Below, one piece after another: positions 53,860 through 62,846 of a DNA stretch of 64,000 nt. The DNA is from Nocardia stercoris (GTDB lineage Bacteria > Actinomycetota > Actinomycetes > Mycobacteriales > Mycobacteriaceae). Both the position numbers and the translations under genes were made by a program. The stretch is from NCBI RefSeq assembly GCF_003696265.1, contig NZ_RFFH01000001.1, positions 434,001 through 498,000 of the forward strand. Direction: 5' to 3'. Numbering within the stretch: the stretch's first letter is position 1; each line of letters starts with the position of its first letter. The notes beneath the pieces are model-generated. The model was not told the origin of the DNA. It made no database searches and worked only from the letters and a program-made list of their open reading frames with translations.

Positions 53860-53936
53860 CGGGTCGGGGTCCTGTTCAGCGGGAATATGAACGGCCCGGT
53901 GCGACAGGCTTGTTCGTGATCAGGTGAAACGGCGCG

Positions 53937-54305
53937 TCAGCCTGCGGTGACGACCTGGCAGGTCTGGGAGGTCCAGTCGTAGAACAGTTCGCCGGCGCTG
54001 CTGCCGGCGTCGCCGCACAGGAGCTGGTTGACCGGGGCGGACGAGATGGCAAGGGGGAGAGCGAAGATCAGGCCGGGGAAGGCGAAGACGTTGCCGTTCG
54101 GGTCGGTGGGCAGGGTGCGCATGATCGCGCCGCTGGCGCTGGTGAGGGCGCTGCTGCCGGTACCTACCGCGGTGCTGCCGCCGTCGACCAGGGCGCTTCC
54201 GGTGGGACCCGAGGCGAGGCCTTGAGCGTGCGCGGTACCGGCGGCCAGAGCGGATCCGATGGTGACGGTGGCGAGGGCGACGCGAAGGTACTTCCGGGAG
54301 ATCAC
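53937..54305 (-). CDS. Small secreted protein, C-x18-C family member 1
   Basis: A 122-residue exported protein: signal peptide with cleavage likely after AHA (~27), Gly/Ser/Thr-rich mature part, and a C-terminal pair of cysteines in NQLLC-x18-C ending YDWTSQTC. It shares this ending with the genes at 54694 and 55034. GTG start at 54305; TAGATT lies exactly 7 nt upstream, so the message is probably leaderless. Function unknown. Confidence 0.75.
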   Translation of the reverse strand: MISRKYLRVALATVTIGSALAAGTAHAQGLASGPTGSALVDGGSTAVGTGSSALTSASGAIMRTLPTDPNGNVFAFPGLIFALPLAISSAPVNQLLCGDAGSSAGELFYDWTSQTCQVVTAG

Positions 54306-54312
54306 GGAACGA

Positions 54313-54318
54313 AATCTA
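54313..54318 (-). promoter_or_regulatory. -10 box of leaderless secreted-protein gene 1
   Basis: TAGATT on the minus strand, 7 nt before the GTG at 54305. No ribosome-binding site in between. Confidence 0.5.
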
Positions 54319-54368
54319 CTGGTATCCAGGCCGAAACGGTAGCGGTTCGGATCGTTCGATCCCGCCTG

Positions 54369-54400
54369 GGGGTCCGCCGATACACGGCACGGCGGACCCC
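54369..54400 (-). terminator. Hairpin terminator after the 44-residue secreted peptide
   Basis: A perfect 11-bp stem GGGGTCCGCCG/CGGCGGACCCC with a 10-nt loop lies 17 bp after the stop of the 44-residue ORF. Confidence 0.6.
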
Positions 54401-54416
54401 GCGGTGGTGCGACCGC

Positions 54417-54551
54417 TCAGAAGTTGTAGTCCGACAACCGCTGTGGGTCGTGGGACTGCAGAGTCGGGGCACCGAACGGCGCACTCGCGATGGTGAGCGC
54501 GCCGACTACTGCCACTGCGGCGATGAAAACGCGAACGATCTTCTGAAACAT
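54417..54551 (-). CDS. 44-residue secreted peptide
   Basis: A short ORF too small for most gene finders: MFQKIVRVFIAAVAVVGAL signal, cleavage likely after ASA (~24), then a ~20-residue mature peptide ending in DPQRLSDYNF. No cysteine. CGGAAGTG lies ~9 nt before the ATG, and a clear terminator follows, so it is probably expressed. Lies inside the cluster of small secreted proteins. Confidence 0.6.
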   Translation of the reverse strand: MFQKIVRVFIAAVAVVGALTIASAPFGAPTLQSHDPQRLSDYNF

Positions 54552-54693
54552 GGTGGTTCACTTCCGATCCGGGTAATGGCGGAAGAGTAATCCCGGATCG
54601 CGGTGGACCACAGCGAAATTGCGGCCAGGTAGGCCGGCGCGCGGCGTGTCGCCCCCGCGTGTCTCGACTGGGCTATTTGGTCAAACGACCAGG

Positions 54694-54987
54694 TCAGACG
54701 GCCGGGGGTACGTACACCGCGCAACTCTGGGTGCTCGGGTCCCACCAATAGGTCGTCGTGGTCGTGACCGTCTGGATCTCGCACTGCAGCTGCCCGATCA
54801 TCGGGCCGACCACCTGCGCGGACAGCGACGAAGTCGTGGTCGACGGATTCGTGGTGGTGGTCCCCGGCGTCGACGGGGAGAGGGCCAGCGGGGCGGCGGC
54901 CGCGGTACCGGCCGCACCGGCCAGCGCCGCGCCCACGGCCGCGGTAGCCAGCGCGGTGCGCGTGCACAGAGACTTCGTGTCGGTCAT
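54694..54987 (-). CDS. Small secreted protein, C-x19-C family member 2
   Basis: A 97-residue exported protein. Signal peptide (~1-32, cleavage near AAA-AP), a Thr/Ser/Pro-rich linker, then GQLQC-x19-C ending WDPSTQSC and a short tail. Start at ATG 54987, 7 nt after TAGATT. The in-frame TTG at 54996 is rejected. Function unknown. Confidence 0.75.
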   Translation of the reverse strand: MTDTKSLCTRTALATAAVGAALAGAAGTAAAAPLALSPSTPGTTTTNPSTTTSSLSAQVVGPMIGQLQCEIQTVTTTTTYWWDPSTQSCAVYVPPAV

Positions 54988-54994
54988 GCCCGGC

Positions 54995-55000
54995 AATCTA
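54995..55000 (-). promoter_or_regulatory. -10 box of leaderless secreted-protein gene 2
   Basis: TAGATT on the minus strand, 7 nt before the ATG at 54987. Confidence 0.5.
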
Positions 55001-55033
55001 GCGGGTCCGGTCGGAGTACGTGCCGGCTACCAC

Positions 55034-55498
55034 TCAGGAGTGCGGTGTGGTGCTGGTCGCGGGGATGGTCGTCACCGGGACGGTCGTCGTCGGCGCGGCG
55101 GCGGTCGTGGTGGTCGGCGCGGCGGCGGTGGTGGTCAGCCACGTGGGGGTGGCGGTGCCGCTCGGCCCGAACACCGAACCGGACGGGAACGGGACGGTGA
55201 CCCCGCCGCCGCAGTTGCCGGTGCTCCAGTTGAAGTTGTTGATCAGCTGCGGCGCCTGCGCCATGCAGGAGACGAAGTTCGCGGCGGCCGCGATGTAGGA
55301 CCAACCCTGGCCGGAGGTGGAGGAACCACCGTCGACGTACGGGAACGCCCCGGTCGTGGTGGTCGGTGCGGCGGGCCCGAGGGCGATCGAGCCGGAACCG
55401 GAGTCGGCGGTGGCAGTCACCGCGGCCGCGGCGATAGCGGTGCCCAGCATCGCGGTGGCGGCGGCGTAGCGCAGAGGCTTGGAGTGCGTGTCGAGCAT
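55034..55498 (-). CDS. Small secreted protein, C-x17-C family member 3
   Basis: A 154-residue exported protein. Signal peptide (~1-30, cleavage after ATA or similar), a Gly/Ser/Thr-rich linker, then NFVSC-x17-C ending FNWSTGNC, and a long Thr/Ala/Pro-rich tail with TTTAAAPTTTT-like repeats suited to span the wall. Start at ATG 55498, 7 nt after TACGAT; ATG 55507 is an alternative. Function unknown. Confidence 0.75.
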   Translation of the reverse strand: MLDTHSKPLRYAAATAMLGTAIAAAAVTATADSGSGSIALGPAAPTTTTGAFPYVDGGSSTSGQGWSYIAAAANFVSCMAQAPQLINNFNWSTGNCGGGVTVPFPSGSVFGPSGTATPTWLTTTAAAPTTTTAAAPTTTVPVTTIPATSTTPHS

Positions 55499-55505
55499 GC
55501 GGGTC

Positions 55506-55511
55506 ATCGTA
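55506..55511 (-). promoter_or_regulatory. -10 box of leaderless secreted-protein gene 3
   Basis: TACGAT on the minus strand, 7 nt before the ATG at 55498. Confidence 0.4.
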
Positions 55512-55622
55512 ACCGAACAGAAATGTCCGTAGGCCACTTCTGTGCGGTCCGGTTACCCGCCGGTCGGATTCGACCGCGACCCGCCGAACGGAACCACGGA
55601 TCAAGATTTTCTTTCGCACGGG

Positions 55623-55628
55623 TAGCCT
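55623..55628 (+). promoter_or_regulatory. -10 box of tmk
   Basis: TAGCCT lies 7 nt before the tmk ATG with no ribosome-binding site, so tmk is probably transcribed without a leader. Confidence 0.45.
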
Positions 55629-55635
55629 GCACGGC

Positions 55636-56280
55636 ATGGGTGTATTGGTGGCGGTGGAAGGACTCGACGGGGCGGGCAAGCGCACCCTGATCGATGCCGT
55701 CGCGGCGGGCCTGCGAGCGAAGGGCCGGACCGTCGAAACCCTCGCCTTCCCGCGCTACGGAATCTCCGTCCACGCCGACCTCGCGGCCGAGGCGCTGCGC
55801 GGCCGGCACGGCGACCTCGCGACATCGGTCAACGCCATGGCGACCCTGTTCGCGCTGGACCGCGCCGACGCCCGTGACGACATCGCGAAACTGTTGGCCG
55901 ACAACGACATCGTGCTGCTGGATCGCTATGTCGCCTCCAACGCCGCCTACAACGCGGCTCGGCTCGGCCAGAGCGCCGATGGTGAAATGGCAACTTGGGT
56001 AGCGGAATTGGAGTTCGCGCGATTCTCGTTGCCGCACCCCGACATTCAGGTGCTGCTCGATGTGCCCGTCGAGCTCGCCGCCGAACGGGCTCGTCGTCGT
56101 GGGCAACTCGACGACGCCCGGGCGCTCGACGCCTACGAGCGTGACGCCGAACTCCAGCGCCGCACCGCGCAGGTCTATCGCGAGCTGGCGCAGCGTGACT
56201 GGCACGGCCCCTGGTGGGTCTGCGGTCCGGACGGGGCGGCCGAACTTACGGCGCGCCTGCTGTACTCGGCATCGGAATAG
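55636..56280 (+). CDS. tmk: Thymidylate kinase
   Basis: A 214-residue dTMP kinase: P-loop EGLDGAGKRTL, LLDRYVASNAAYNAARLGQ (the DRY-like motif) and LDVPVELAAERARRR lid region. Makes dTDP for DNA synthesis. Between sahH and mtrA as in mycobacteria, although here the secreted-protein cluster is interposed. Confidence 0.95.
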   Translation: MGVLVAVEGLDGAGKRTLIDAVAAGLRAKGRTVETLAFPRYGISVHADLAAEALRGRHGDLATSVNAMATLFALDRADARDDIAKLLADNDIVLLDRYVASNAAYNAARLGQSADGEMATWVAELEFARFSLPHPDIQVLLDVPVELAAERARRRGQLDDARALDAYERDAELQRRTAQVYRELAQRDWHGPWWVCGPDGAAELTARLLYSASE

Positions 56281-56359
56281 TGTTGGATGTACGACGAAAA
56301 CGTATCTGTGTTCGCCTGAATTGCCCGCCCCGACTCGGAGAGATGACACCATAGTTGTT

Positions 56360-57037
56360 ATGAAGCCGAAGATTCTGGTCGTCGACGACGATATGGCGCT
56401 CGCCGAGATGCTGACGATCGTCTTGCGCGGTGAGGGTTTCGATCCCCATGTGGTCGGTGACGGCACACAGGCGCTCAGCGCGGTCCGGGAATTGCGCCCG
56501 GATCTGGTGCTGCTGGATCTCATGCTGCCCGGCATGAACGGCATCGACGTATGCCGCGTGCTACGGGCCGATTCCGGTGTTCCCATCGTCATGCTCACCG
56601 CCAAGACCGACACGGTCGACGTGGTACTGGGCCTGGAGTCGGGCGCCGACGACTACATCGTCAAACCGTTCAAGCCCAAGGAACTGGTCGCCCGGGTGCG
56701 TGCCCGGCTGCGCCGTACCGAGGACGAGCCGGCCGAACTGCTGTCGATCGCCGACATCGTGATCGACGTCCCGGCCCACAAGGTGACTCGGGGTGGTCAC
56801 CAGATCTCGCTCACCCCGCTGGAGTTCGACCTGCTGGTGGCGCTGGCCCGCAAGCCGCGCCAGGTGTTCACCCGCGAGGTGCTGCTCGAACAGGTCTGGG
56901 GATATCGGCACGCCGCCGACACCCGGCTGGTCAATGTGCACGTCCAGCGGTTGCGCGCGAAGGTCGAGAAGGATCCCGAGAACCCGGAGATCGTGCTGAC
57001 CGTCCGCGGCGTCGGCTACAAGGCCGGACCGCCGTGA
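56360..57037 (+). CDS. mtrA: Two-component response regulator MtrA
   Basis: A 225-residue OmpR/PhoB-type regulator. Receiver acidic pocket D9-D11, phosphoacceptor D53 (LLDLMLPG), conserved Lys in VKPFKPKEL, and a winged-helix C-terminus ([30 protein letters not shown]). In mycolata MtrA controls division, envelope and replication genes and is essential in M. tuberculosis. mtrB and lpqB follow. The in-frame extension to 56060 is rejected. Confidence 0.97.
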   Translation: MKPKILVVDDDMALAEMLTIVLRGEGFDPHVVGDGTQALSAVRELRPDLVLLDLMLPGMNGIDVCRVLRADSGVPIVMLTAKTDTVDVVLGLESGADDYIVKPFKPKELVARVRARLRRTEDEPAELLSIADIVIDVPAHKVTRGGHQISLTPLEFDLLVALARKPRQVFTREVLLEQVWGYRHAADTRLVNVHVQRLRAKVEKDPENPEIVLTVRGVGYKAGPP

Positions 57038-57092
57038 TCGAGTGCGGCACGGTATCCGTCGCGGCATGCTCGAGCACCGGCGAGGGCATGAC

Positions 57093-59066
57093 GTGACCGA
57101 TAGCTCCAGGGGCCGTGTCGAGCGGCTACTGGCGGCTGTGATGGCCTGGTCCAAGGCCGTAGGTGAGGCGCTGGGCCATCTGTGGCGGCGTTCGCTGCAG
57201 CTGCGTGTCGTGGTGTCGACGCTGACGTTGTCGCTGATCGTCATCACCATTCTCGGCGTCGTGCTGACCAGCCAGATCACCGACCGTCTGCTCGACGCCA
57301 AGATCAACGCGGCGGTCGAGGAGATGGGCCGCGCCCGCAACACCGTCGAGAGTCAGCTGACCGGCGTGCACGATTCGAGCACCCAGCTGGCCCAGCTCGA
57401 GACCGCGCGCAATGCGCTGTCCTCCGGCGGATCGGCCCAATCCAGCGGCGCGGCGGGCAATTTCGACACCGCGCTGGCCATGGTGGGTGACTCCGAACAG
57501 GAGATCTCGGCTGGGCCGATCCAGGAGATCCCCGGGGAGCTGCGCCGTTTCGTGCAGCAGAACCAGGTGAGCTACCAGTTCGCCACGGTGTCCACCATCG
57601 ACGGCTACCACGGCCCGGTGCTGATCATCGGCAGCCCGAGCGCCGAGGTGCCGTCGCTGGAGATCTACCTGATCTTCCCGCTCACCAACGAGCAGCGCAG
57701 CCTCAGCCTGATGCGCGGCACCATGCTGATCGGCGGGATCGTGCTGCTCGTGCTGCTGGCCGCGATCACCGCGCTGGTGACCCGCCAGGTTGTGTTGCCG
57801 ATCCGGTCGGCCGCCCGGATCGCGAGCCGGTTCGCCGACGGCCGGCTCAAGGAACGCATGCTGGTCCGGGGCGAGGACGATATGGCGAAACTGGCCATGT
57901 CGTTCAACGAGATGGCCGAGAGCCTGTCGACACAGATCACCCAGCTCGAGGAGTTCGGCAATCTGCAGCGCCGGTTCACCTCCGACGTCAGCCACGAACT
58001 GCGGACCCCGCTCACCACGGTCCGCATGGCCGCCGACCTGATCCACGGCTCCAGCGACGATCTCGATCCCGCGCTGGCCCGCAGTTCGGAACTGCTGGTC
58101 ACCGAACTGGACCGGTTCGAGGGCCTGCTCAACGACCTGCTCGAGATCAGCCGGCACGACGCCGGTGTGGCCGAACTGCAGATCGAGTCGCTGGACGTGC
58201 GGATGTGCGCGCGGGCCGCTATTTCCACCGTGCGGCATCTGGCCCGGGAGGCCGGTATCGAGGTGATCAGCGATATCCCCGACGAGCCGCTGGTCGCCGA
58301 GGTCGACCCGCGCCGCGTCGAGCGGGTGCTGCGCAATCTGCTCGCCAACGCGATCGACCACAGCGAGGGCAAGCCGGTGCTGATCCGGATGCGCGGCGAC
58401 ACCGACGCCAACGCGGTCGCGATCGTCGTACGCGACCAGGGCATCGGCCTGCGGCCCGGGGAAGAGAAGCTGGTGTTCAACCGGTTCTGGCGGTCGGACC
58501 CGTCCCGGATGCGCCGCTCCGGCGGCACCGGGCTCGGCCTGTCGATCAGCGTCGAGGACGCGAACCTGCACAACGGCCGGCTCGAGGCGTGGGGCGAACT
58601 CGGGGTGGGTGCGAGCTTCCGGCTCACGCTGCCCCTGGTGCGCGGGCGTAAGCTCGGGCCCAGCCCGCTGTCGCTGGAACCGCCCAAGCGGGACGGACAT
58701 GTGGTGGTGGACATTCCGGCGCCCGTGGACGACACTGCGGCGGAACTCGGCGGCACGGGTGCCGGGGCGCTCGGCGGCGGAGACGACACCGGTGCCGAGT
58801 CGGACCTCGGTGGCGATACGCCGCTCGGTGGTTCCGGCGAATCGGGGCCTGGTGAGCTCGACGGTGATACGCCACTCGGCGGCGGAACTGCTTGGGCGGC
58901 GGACGATTTCGCGGCGGGGGACTACGCCGGCGAGTCGGAGCGCACCGAGCCCACGCGGCCGGTGGCGCACGAGGACCACGACGACACGGAAACGACGGGG
59001 GACGAGACGGACTCGGCGGCCCCGGCCGCCGGCGACGAGGACGAGCCCGGAGGTGCACAGCGGTGA
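57093..59066 (+). CDS. mtrB: Sensor histidine kinase MtrB with acidic C-terminal tail
   Basis: A 657-residue kinase: TM1 (~30-52), extracellular sensor (~53-210), TM2 (~215-237), HAMP, H-box [11 protein letters not shown] with His301, N-box [10 protein letters not shown]-boxes [11 protein letters not shown] and [10 protein letters not shown]. After the kinase core comes ~145 residues of acidic Gly/Asp/Glu/Thr sequence with two near-repeats [16 protein letters not shown], much longer than the mycobacterial tail. GTG 57093 has GAGGG 6 nt upstream; 57066 (ATG) and 57042 (GTG) are in-frame alternatives. Its stop overlaps lpqB. Confidence 0.95.
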   Translation: MTDSSRGRVERLLAAVMAWSKAVGEALGHLWRRSLQLRVVVSTLTLSLIVITILGVVLTSQITDRLLDAKINAAVEEMGRARNTVESQLTGVHDSSTQLAQLETARNALSSGGSAQSSGAAGNFDTALAMVGDSEQEISAGPIQEIPGELRRFVQQNQVSYQFATVSTIDGYHGPVLIIGSPSAEVPSLEIYLIFPLTNEQRSLSLMRGTMLIGGIVLLVLLAAITALVTRQVVLPIRSAARIASRFADGRLKERMLVRGEDDMAKLAMSFNEMAESLSTQITQLEEFGNLQRRFTSDVSHELRTPLTTVRMAADLIHGSSDDLDPALARSSELLVTELDRFEGLLNDLLEISRHDAGVAELQIESLDVRMCARAAISTVRHLAREAGIEVISDIPDEPLVAEVDPRRVERVLRNLLANAIDHSEGKPVLIRMRGDTDANAVAIVVRDQGIGLRPGEEKLVFNRFWRSDPSRMRRSGGTGLGLSISVEDANLHNGRLEAWGELGVGASFRLTLPLVRGRKLGPSPLSLEPPKRDGHVVVDIPAPVDDTAAELGGTGAGALGGGDDTGAESDLGGDTPLGGSGESGPGELDGDTPLGGGTAWAADDFAAGDYAGESERTEPTRPVAHEDHDDTETTGDETDSAAPAAGDEDEPGGAQR

Positions 59067-60952
59067 GCGAGCTTCGCGAGCGAGCCGAACGTACCTTCCG
59101 CCCGGGTGGATCGGTTGTGCGGCAGCGCGCGGCCGGCCGGCCGGTGCGGCTGTCCCGGCGGCTGCGGATGCTGCTGGTGCTGATGACCGGCTGCCTGATC
59201 GCCTCCGGCTGCGCGAATCTGCCGGACTCCTCGGCGCCGCAGGCACTGGGCACGATCGACCGCGCGCCGACGTCGGCCGGGCCGCCGCCGCCCACCCTGG
59301 GCCGCGACCCCGATCTGCTGCTGCGGGACTTCCTGCAGGCCACCGCCGACCCCACCGGAAACCACCAGACCGCGCGGCAGTACCTCACCCCCGACGCGGC
59401 CTCGGCCTGGGACGACCACGCCGACACGGTGATCGTGGAGAAGCCCGACACACTGCGCGAATCCCGGACCGCGGACGCGGCCACCTACGTGGTCCGCGCC
59501 CACAAGATCGGGCAACTCGCGCCCGACGGGTCGTACCACGCCGCCGACGGCACCGTCGAGACCCGGATCGACATGGCGAAGGTCGGCTCGGAGTGGCGGA
59601 TCGCGGTCCTGGAACCGGGCGTGGTCATCGAACGCACGGCGTTCGCCAAGTCGTACCGGCGCTACACGCTGTACTTCCCCAATCTGGCCGGGACCACGGT
59701 GGTTCCGGACCTGCGCTGGGTCGCCGCCCCGAAGGAGCAGCTGGCCGGGCGGCTGGTCGCCATGCTGCAGCAGGGACCGCCGCCGGCTCTGGCGCCGGCC
59801 GTCCGCAACATGCTCGCCCCGCCGATCTCGCTGAAGGGCACCGTCACCAAGGCCAACGGTGATCCCACCGAGGTCGGTGTCGGCCTCGGCGGAATCCAGC
59901 TGGACTTCACCGGGGCCTCCACCCTGGACCCGCACAGCAAGGAACTGCTGGCCGCGGAAGTGGTGTTGACGCTGGCCGGTGCCGAGGTGCTGGGACCGTA
60001 CCTGCTACTGGCCGACGGGAAACCGCTCGACGAGCGGTACGCGGTCACCGGCTGGTCGGTGTCGGACGTGAACTCGCTGAGCAGTGCGACCGGCGAGCAC
60101 AGCCGGGTCGGGTTGCACGCGTTGCGCGACGGTGGGCTGGTGTCGGTCGACGACAACGGCTCGATCACCCCGGCACCCGGCTATTTCGGCAGCTCGCACA
60201 ATCTGCAGTCGGTGGCGCTGTCGCAGGACGGGCAGCTGGTGGCCGCGGTCGCCGACAGCGGGCGTCCCGCGCCGGAACCGGCGCACACCCTGCTGGTCGG
60301 CAGCTACGACGGCACCTTCTTCCCGGTGGCGCAAGGGAATACGATCACCCGGCCGTCGTGGACGTTCGACGGCGGCTCGGCGTGGGCGGTGATCGACGGC
60401 GAGCATGTGATCCGCGCGGTCCACGACCACACCACCGGCAATGTGTCGGTGCAGGACGTCGACGCCACGGCGATCGTCGACGCGCCGCAGGTGGGTTCGG
60501 TCCAGGCGTCGCGGGCGCCGATCACCGAGCTGCGGGTCTCCCATTCCGGGGCGCGGGCGGCGCTGATCGCCGGCGGGCGGGTATACATCGCGGTGGTGGT
60601 GGTGCGGCCGGACGGCACCTATGCCCTGACCGCGCCCGAGCCGGTCGCGGTGGGGTTGAGCACCAACGCCGTCTCCCTGGACTGGATCACCGCCGACACC
60701 ATCATCCTCACCCGCGAGGGCAGTGTGGATCCGGTGCAGACCTATTCGATCGACGGCTCGGACTGGACGGTCGAACCGAGCCAGAACCTGACGCCGCCGC
60801 TGCGGGTGGTCAGTGCCACGCCGGATGTGCAGTACGTGGCGGATTCCCGCGCGGTGTTGCAGCTGCAGTCCTCGGAGCCGAGCAGTGATCGGTTCTGGCG
60901 GGAGGTGCCGGGGCTGACCGGGCCGTCGGTGAGTCCGGTACTGCCCGGCTGA
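59063..60952 (+). CDS. lpqB: MtrAB-associated lipoprotein LpqB
   Basis: A 629-residue lipoprotein: N-terminal basic region, hydrophobic core and lipobox LIASGC (Cys50), GerMN-type domain (~190-320) and a C-terminal beta-propeller-like half (~340-620). In mycobacteria LpqB binds the MtrB sensor domain and modulates MtrA phosphorylation. GTG start overlaps the mtrB stop by GTGA. The N-terminal ~30 residues before the signal core are longer than usual, so the start is less sure. Confidence 0.94.
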   Translation: MSELRERAERTFRPGGSVVRQRAAGRPVRLSRRLRMLLVLMTGCLIASGCANLPDSSAPQALGTIDRAPTSAGPPPPTLGRDPDLLLRDFLQATADPTGNHQTARQYLTPDAASAWDDHADTVIVEKPDTLRESRTADAATYVVRAHKIGQLAPDGSYHAADGTVETRIDMAKVGSEWRIAVLEPGVVIERTAFAKSYRRYTLYFPNLAGTTVVPDLRWVAAPKEQLAGRLVAMLQQGPPPALAPAVRNMLAPPISLKGTVTKANGDPTEVGVGLGGIQLDFTGASTLDPHSKELLAAEVVLTLAGAEVLGPYLLLADGKPLDERYAVTGWSVSDVNSLSSATGEHSRVGLHALRDGGLVSVDDNGSITPAPGYFGSSHNLQSVALSQDGQLVAAVADSGRPAPEPAHTLLVGSYDGTFFPVAQGNTITRPSWTFDGGSAWAVIDGEHVIRAVHDHTTGNVSVQDVDATAIVDAPQVGSVQASRAPITELRVSHSGARAALIAGGRVYIAVVVVRPDGTYALTAPEPVAVGLSTNAVSLDWITADTIILTREGSVDPVQTYSIDGSDWTVEPSQNLTPPLRVVSATPDVQYVADSRAVLQLQSSEPSSDRFWREVPGLTGPSVSPVLPG

Positions 60953-61089
60953 GCTGGGCCGACTGTGCCGCACTCGGTGCAACGGCATGGTCGGGCGCCC
61001 GGCTGTCGGACGCGTGCGGCCGGACCGGTGCGCCGTCGAGGCGTGTGCGGCTGCGGTTCGGTGTCGGAGCTCGAGCGCATACTGCCCGC

Positions 61090-61734
61090 ATGCTGACGTT
61101 GCTGGAGTTGGTCCTGCCGCAGCTGTGCGGGGGATGTGACGAGCCGGGGACGGGTTGGTGCCCGTCGTGCGCGGGGGAGCTGCGGACCGGGCCGGTCCGG
61201 GTGCGGCCGCGCAGTGATCCGGGGGTGCCGTGCTGGGCGATCGGCAGTTACGCCGGTGCCCGGCGGCGGGCGGTGATCGCGGCCAAGGAACACGGTCGGC
61301 GCGACCTGGCGGTGCCGCTGGGGGTGGCGTTGGCTCGGGGGCTGGATCGATTGCGGGCCCGCGACCGGCCGCTGGTTATCGTGCCCGCGCCGAGCCGCCG
61401 TGCGGCGGCCCGCCGCCGCGGCGGTGACCCGGTCGCGCGGGTGGCGCGCATCGCCGCGAGTTCGCTGGCCGGGTGTCGCAGTGCACCGTTGTTACGCATG
61501 CGACCCGGGGTGCGGGATTCGGTGGGCCTGGGTCCCCGCGCGCGGCTGCTCAACCTGCGTGGCCGGATCGTGACGGTACCGAGACGCGTGGCTCGGGCCG
61601 GACTGACACCGGATGCCGAGGTGGTGCTGGTGGACGATGTGCTGACCACCGGCGCGACCGCGACCGAGTCGACGCGCGCACTGCGTGCGGCCGGGATCGA
61701 CGTCCGCGCCGTGGTGGTGACCTGCGCTGTGTGA
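61090..61734 (+). CDS. ComF-family phosphoribosyltransferase-like protein
   Basis: A 214-residue protein with N-terminal zinc-finger cysteines (QLCGGCDEPGTGWCPSC) and a C-terminal PRTase motif VVLVDDVLTTGATATES. Equivalent of Rv3242c. Possible role in DNA uptake or nucleotide salvage; none proven. Confidence 0.9.
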   Translation: MLTLLELVLPQLCGGCDEPGTGWCPSCAGELRTGPVRVRPRSDPGVPCWAIGSYAGARRRAVIAAKEHGRRDLAVPLGVALARGLDRLRARDRPLVIVPAPSRRAAARRRGGDPVARVARIAASSLAGCRSAPLLRMRPGVRDSVGLGPRARLLNLRGRIVTVPRRVARAGLTPDAEVVLVDDVLTTGATATESTRALRAAGIDVRAVVVTCAV

Positions 61735-61924
61735 TCAGGCGAATATTGCGTGAATACTGGCGGACCGCACGTCATGGGGATAGCGTGGCGTTCGGAGCGA
61801 TAGACACCCGAACCCAGAGTTTGGAGGTGGCGCCTCGTCCGACTTCGTGCCGGGCGGTCTCACCCGGTGCGACCGATTTCCGCCGCGCATGCGTCGAGTG
61901 TGTGGCCAGATCCGGGAGGTACGC

Positions 61925-62671
61925 GTGACGACTTCACGTCCTTCAGTGAAAGATGCAGAGACCCCGGTCCGTTTCGGAGAGCCCCCGGCGGCACCGAACG
62001 TCAACGGAGCGGAGTTCACCGAGGGGGTTCGCACCCCCGGCGCCGATTTTGTGGTGAAGGGCCGCAATGTCGAAGTTCCCGATCATTTCCGCATTCATGT
62101 CGCCGACCGATTGTCGAGGCTCGAACGGTTCGATTCCTCCATCTACCTGTTCGACGTCGAGCTGTTCCACGAGCGAAATCGTCGGCAGCGCAAGAGTTGT
62201 CAGCGTATAGAGATCACCTCGCGAGGCAAGGGCCCGGTCGTCCGGTCCGAGGCGTGCGCCGACAGCTTCTACGCCGCGCTCGAGCAGGCCGCCCAGAAAC
62301 TGGAGAGCCGCCTGCGCCGGACCAAGGATCGCCGTCGCGTCCACTATGGCGAGAAGACGCCGGTTTCGGTGGCCGAGGCCACCGCCGATCTGATCGACGA
62401 CTCGCTCACCTCTCCGGCCCTCGACGGCGAGTCCGTGCACGATCACCGGTCCGAGCGGCTCGGTGAGCTGGAATCCGACGAGCACGACGGTCCCGGTCAC
62501 ATCGTCCGGACCAAGGTCCACCCGGCCAATCCCATGTCGGTCGACGACGCCCTGTACCAGATGGAGCTCGTCGGTCACGACTTCTTCCTCTTCCACGACC
62601 GTGAGTCCGACCGGCCTTCGGTCGTGTACCGGCGGCACGCCTTCGACTACGGCCTGATCCGACTGGCCTGA
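61925..62671 (+). CDS. hpf: Ribosome hibernation-promoting factor, long form
   Basis: A 248-residue protein: N-terminal Pro-rich lead (~1-40), the RaiA/HPF fold (VKGRNVEVPDHFRIHVADRL, SRLERFD, RIEITSRGKGPVVRSEA, YAALEQAAQKLESRLRRTKDR) and the C-terminal dimerisation domain (MSVDDALYQMELVGHDFFLFHD, VVYRRHAFDYGLIRL). It shuts ribosomes down in stationary phase by pairing them into 100S dimers or protecting 70S. GTG start at 61925 with GGGAGG. Confidence 0.95.
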   Translation: MTTSRPSVKDAETPVRFGEPPAAPNVNGAEFTEGVRTPGADFVVKGRNVEVPDHFRIHVADRLSRLERFDSSIYLFDVELFHERNRRQRKSCQRIEITSRGKGPVVRSEACADSFYAALEQAAQKLESRLRRTKDRRRVHYGEKTPVSVAEATADLIDDSLTSPALDGESVHDHRSERLGELESDEHDGPGHIVRTKVHPANPMSVDDALYQMELVGHDFFLFHDRESDRPSVVYRRHAFDYGLIRLA

Positions 62672-62688
62672 GCGCCGTTACCCCTGAT

Positions 62689-62723
62689 CTCGAGCAGGTC
62701 CCGGAATCCGGGCCCTGCTCGAG
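62689..62723 (+). terminator. hpf terminator
   Basis: CTCGAGCAGG and CCTGCTCGAG arms enclose inner CCCGGA/TCCGGG arms, giving a 16-bp interrupted stem within 18 bp of the hpf stop, followed by CCGTTTCC. Confidence 0.7.
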
Positions 62724-62846
62724 CCGTTTCCGCAGCCGAAATGCGGTGCGGCGGAACGCGTTCGGGGGGCGAACCGGGCATATCGACCCGACCGATCTTA
62801 CTGTCCGGTAAGTTGGTCGGCGGTACTGCCCTCGAAAGGATTTGCC

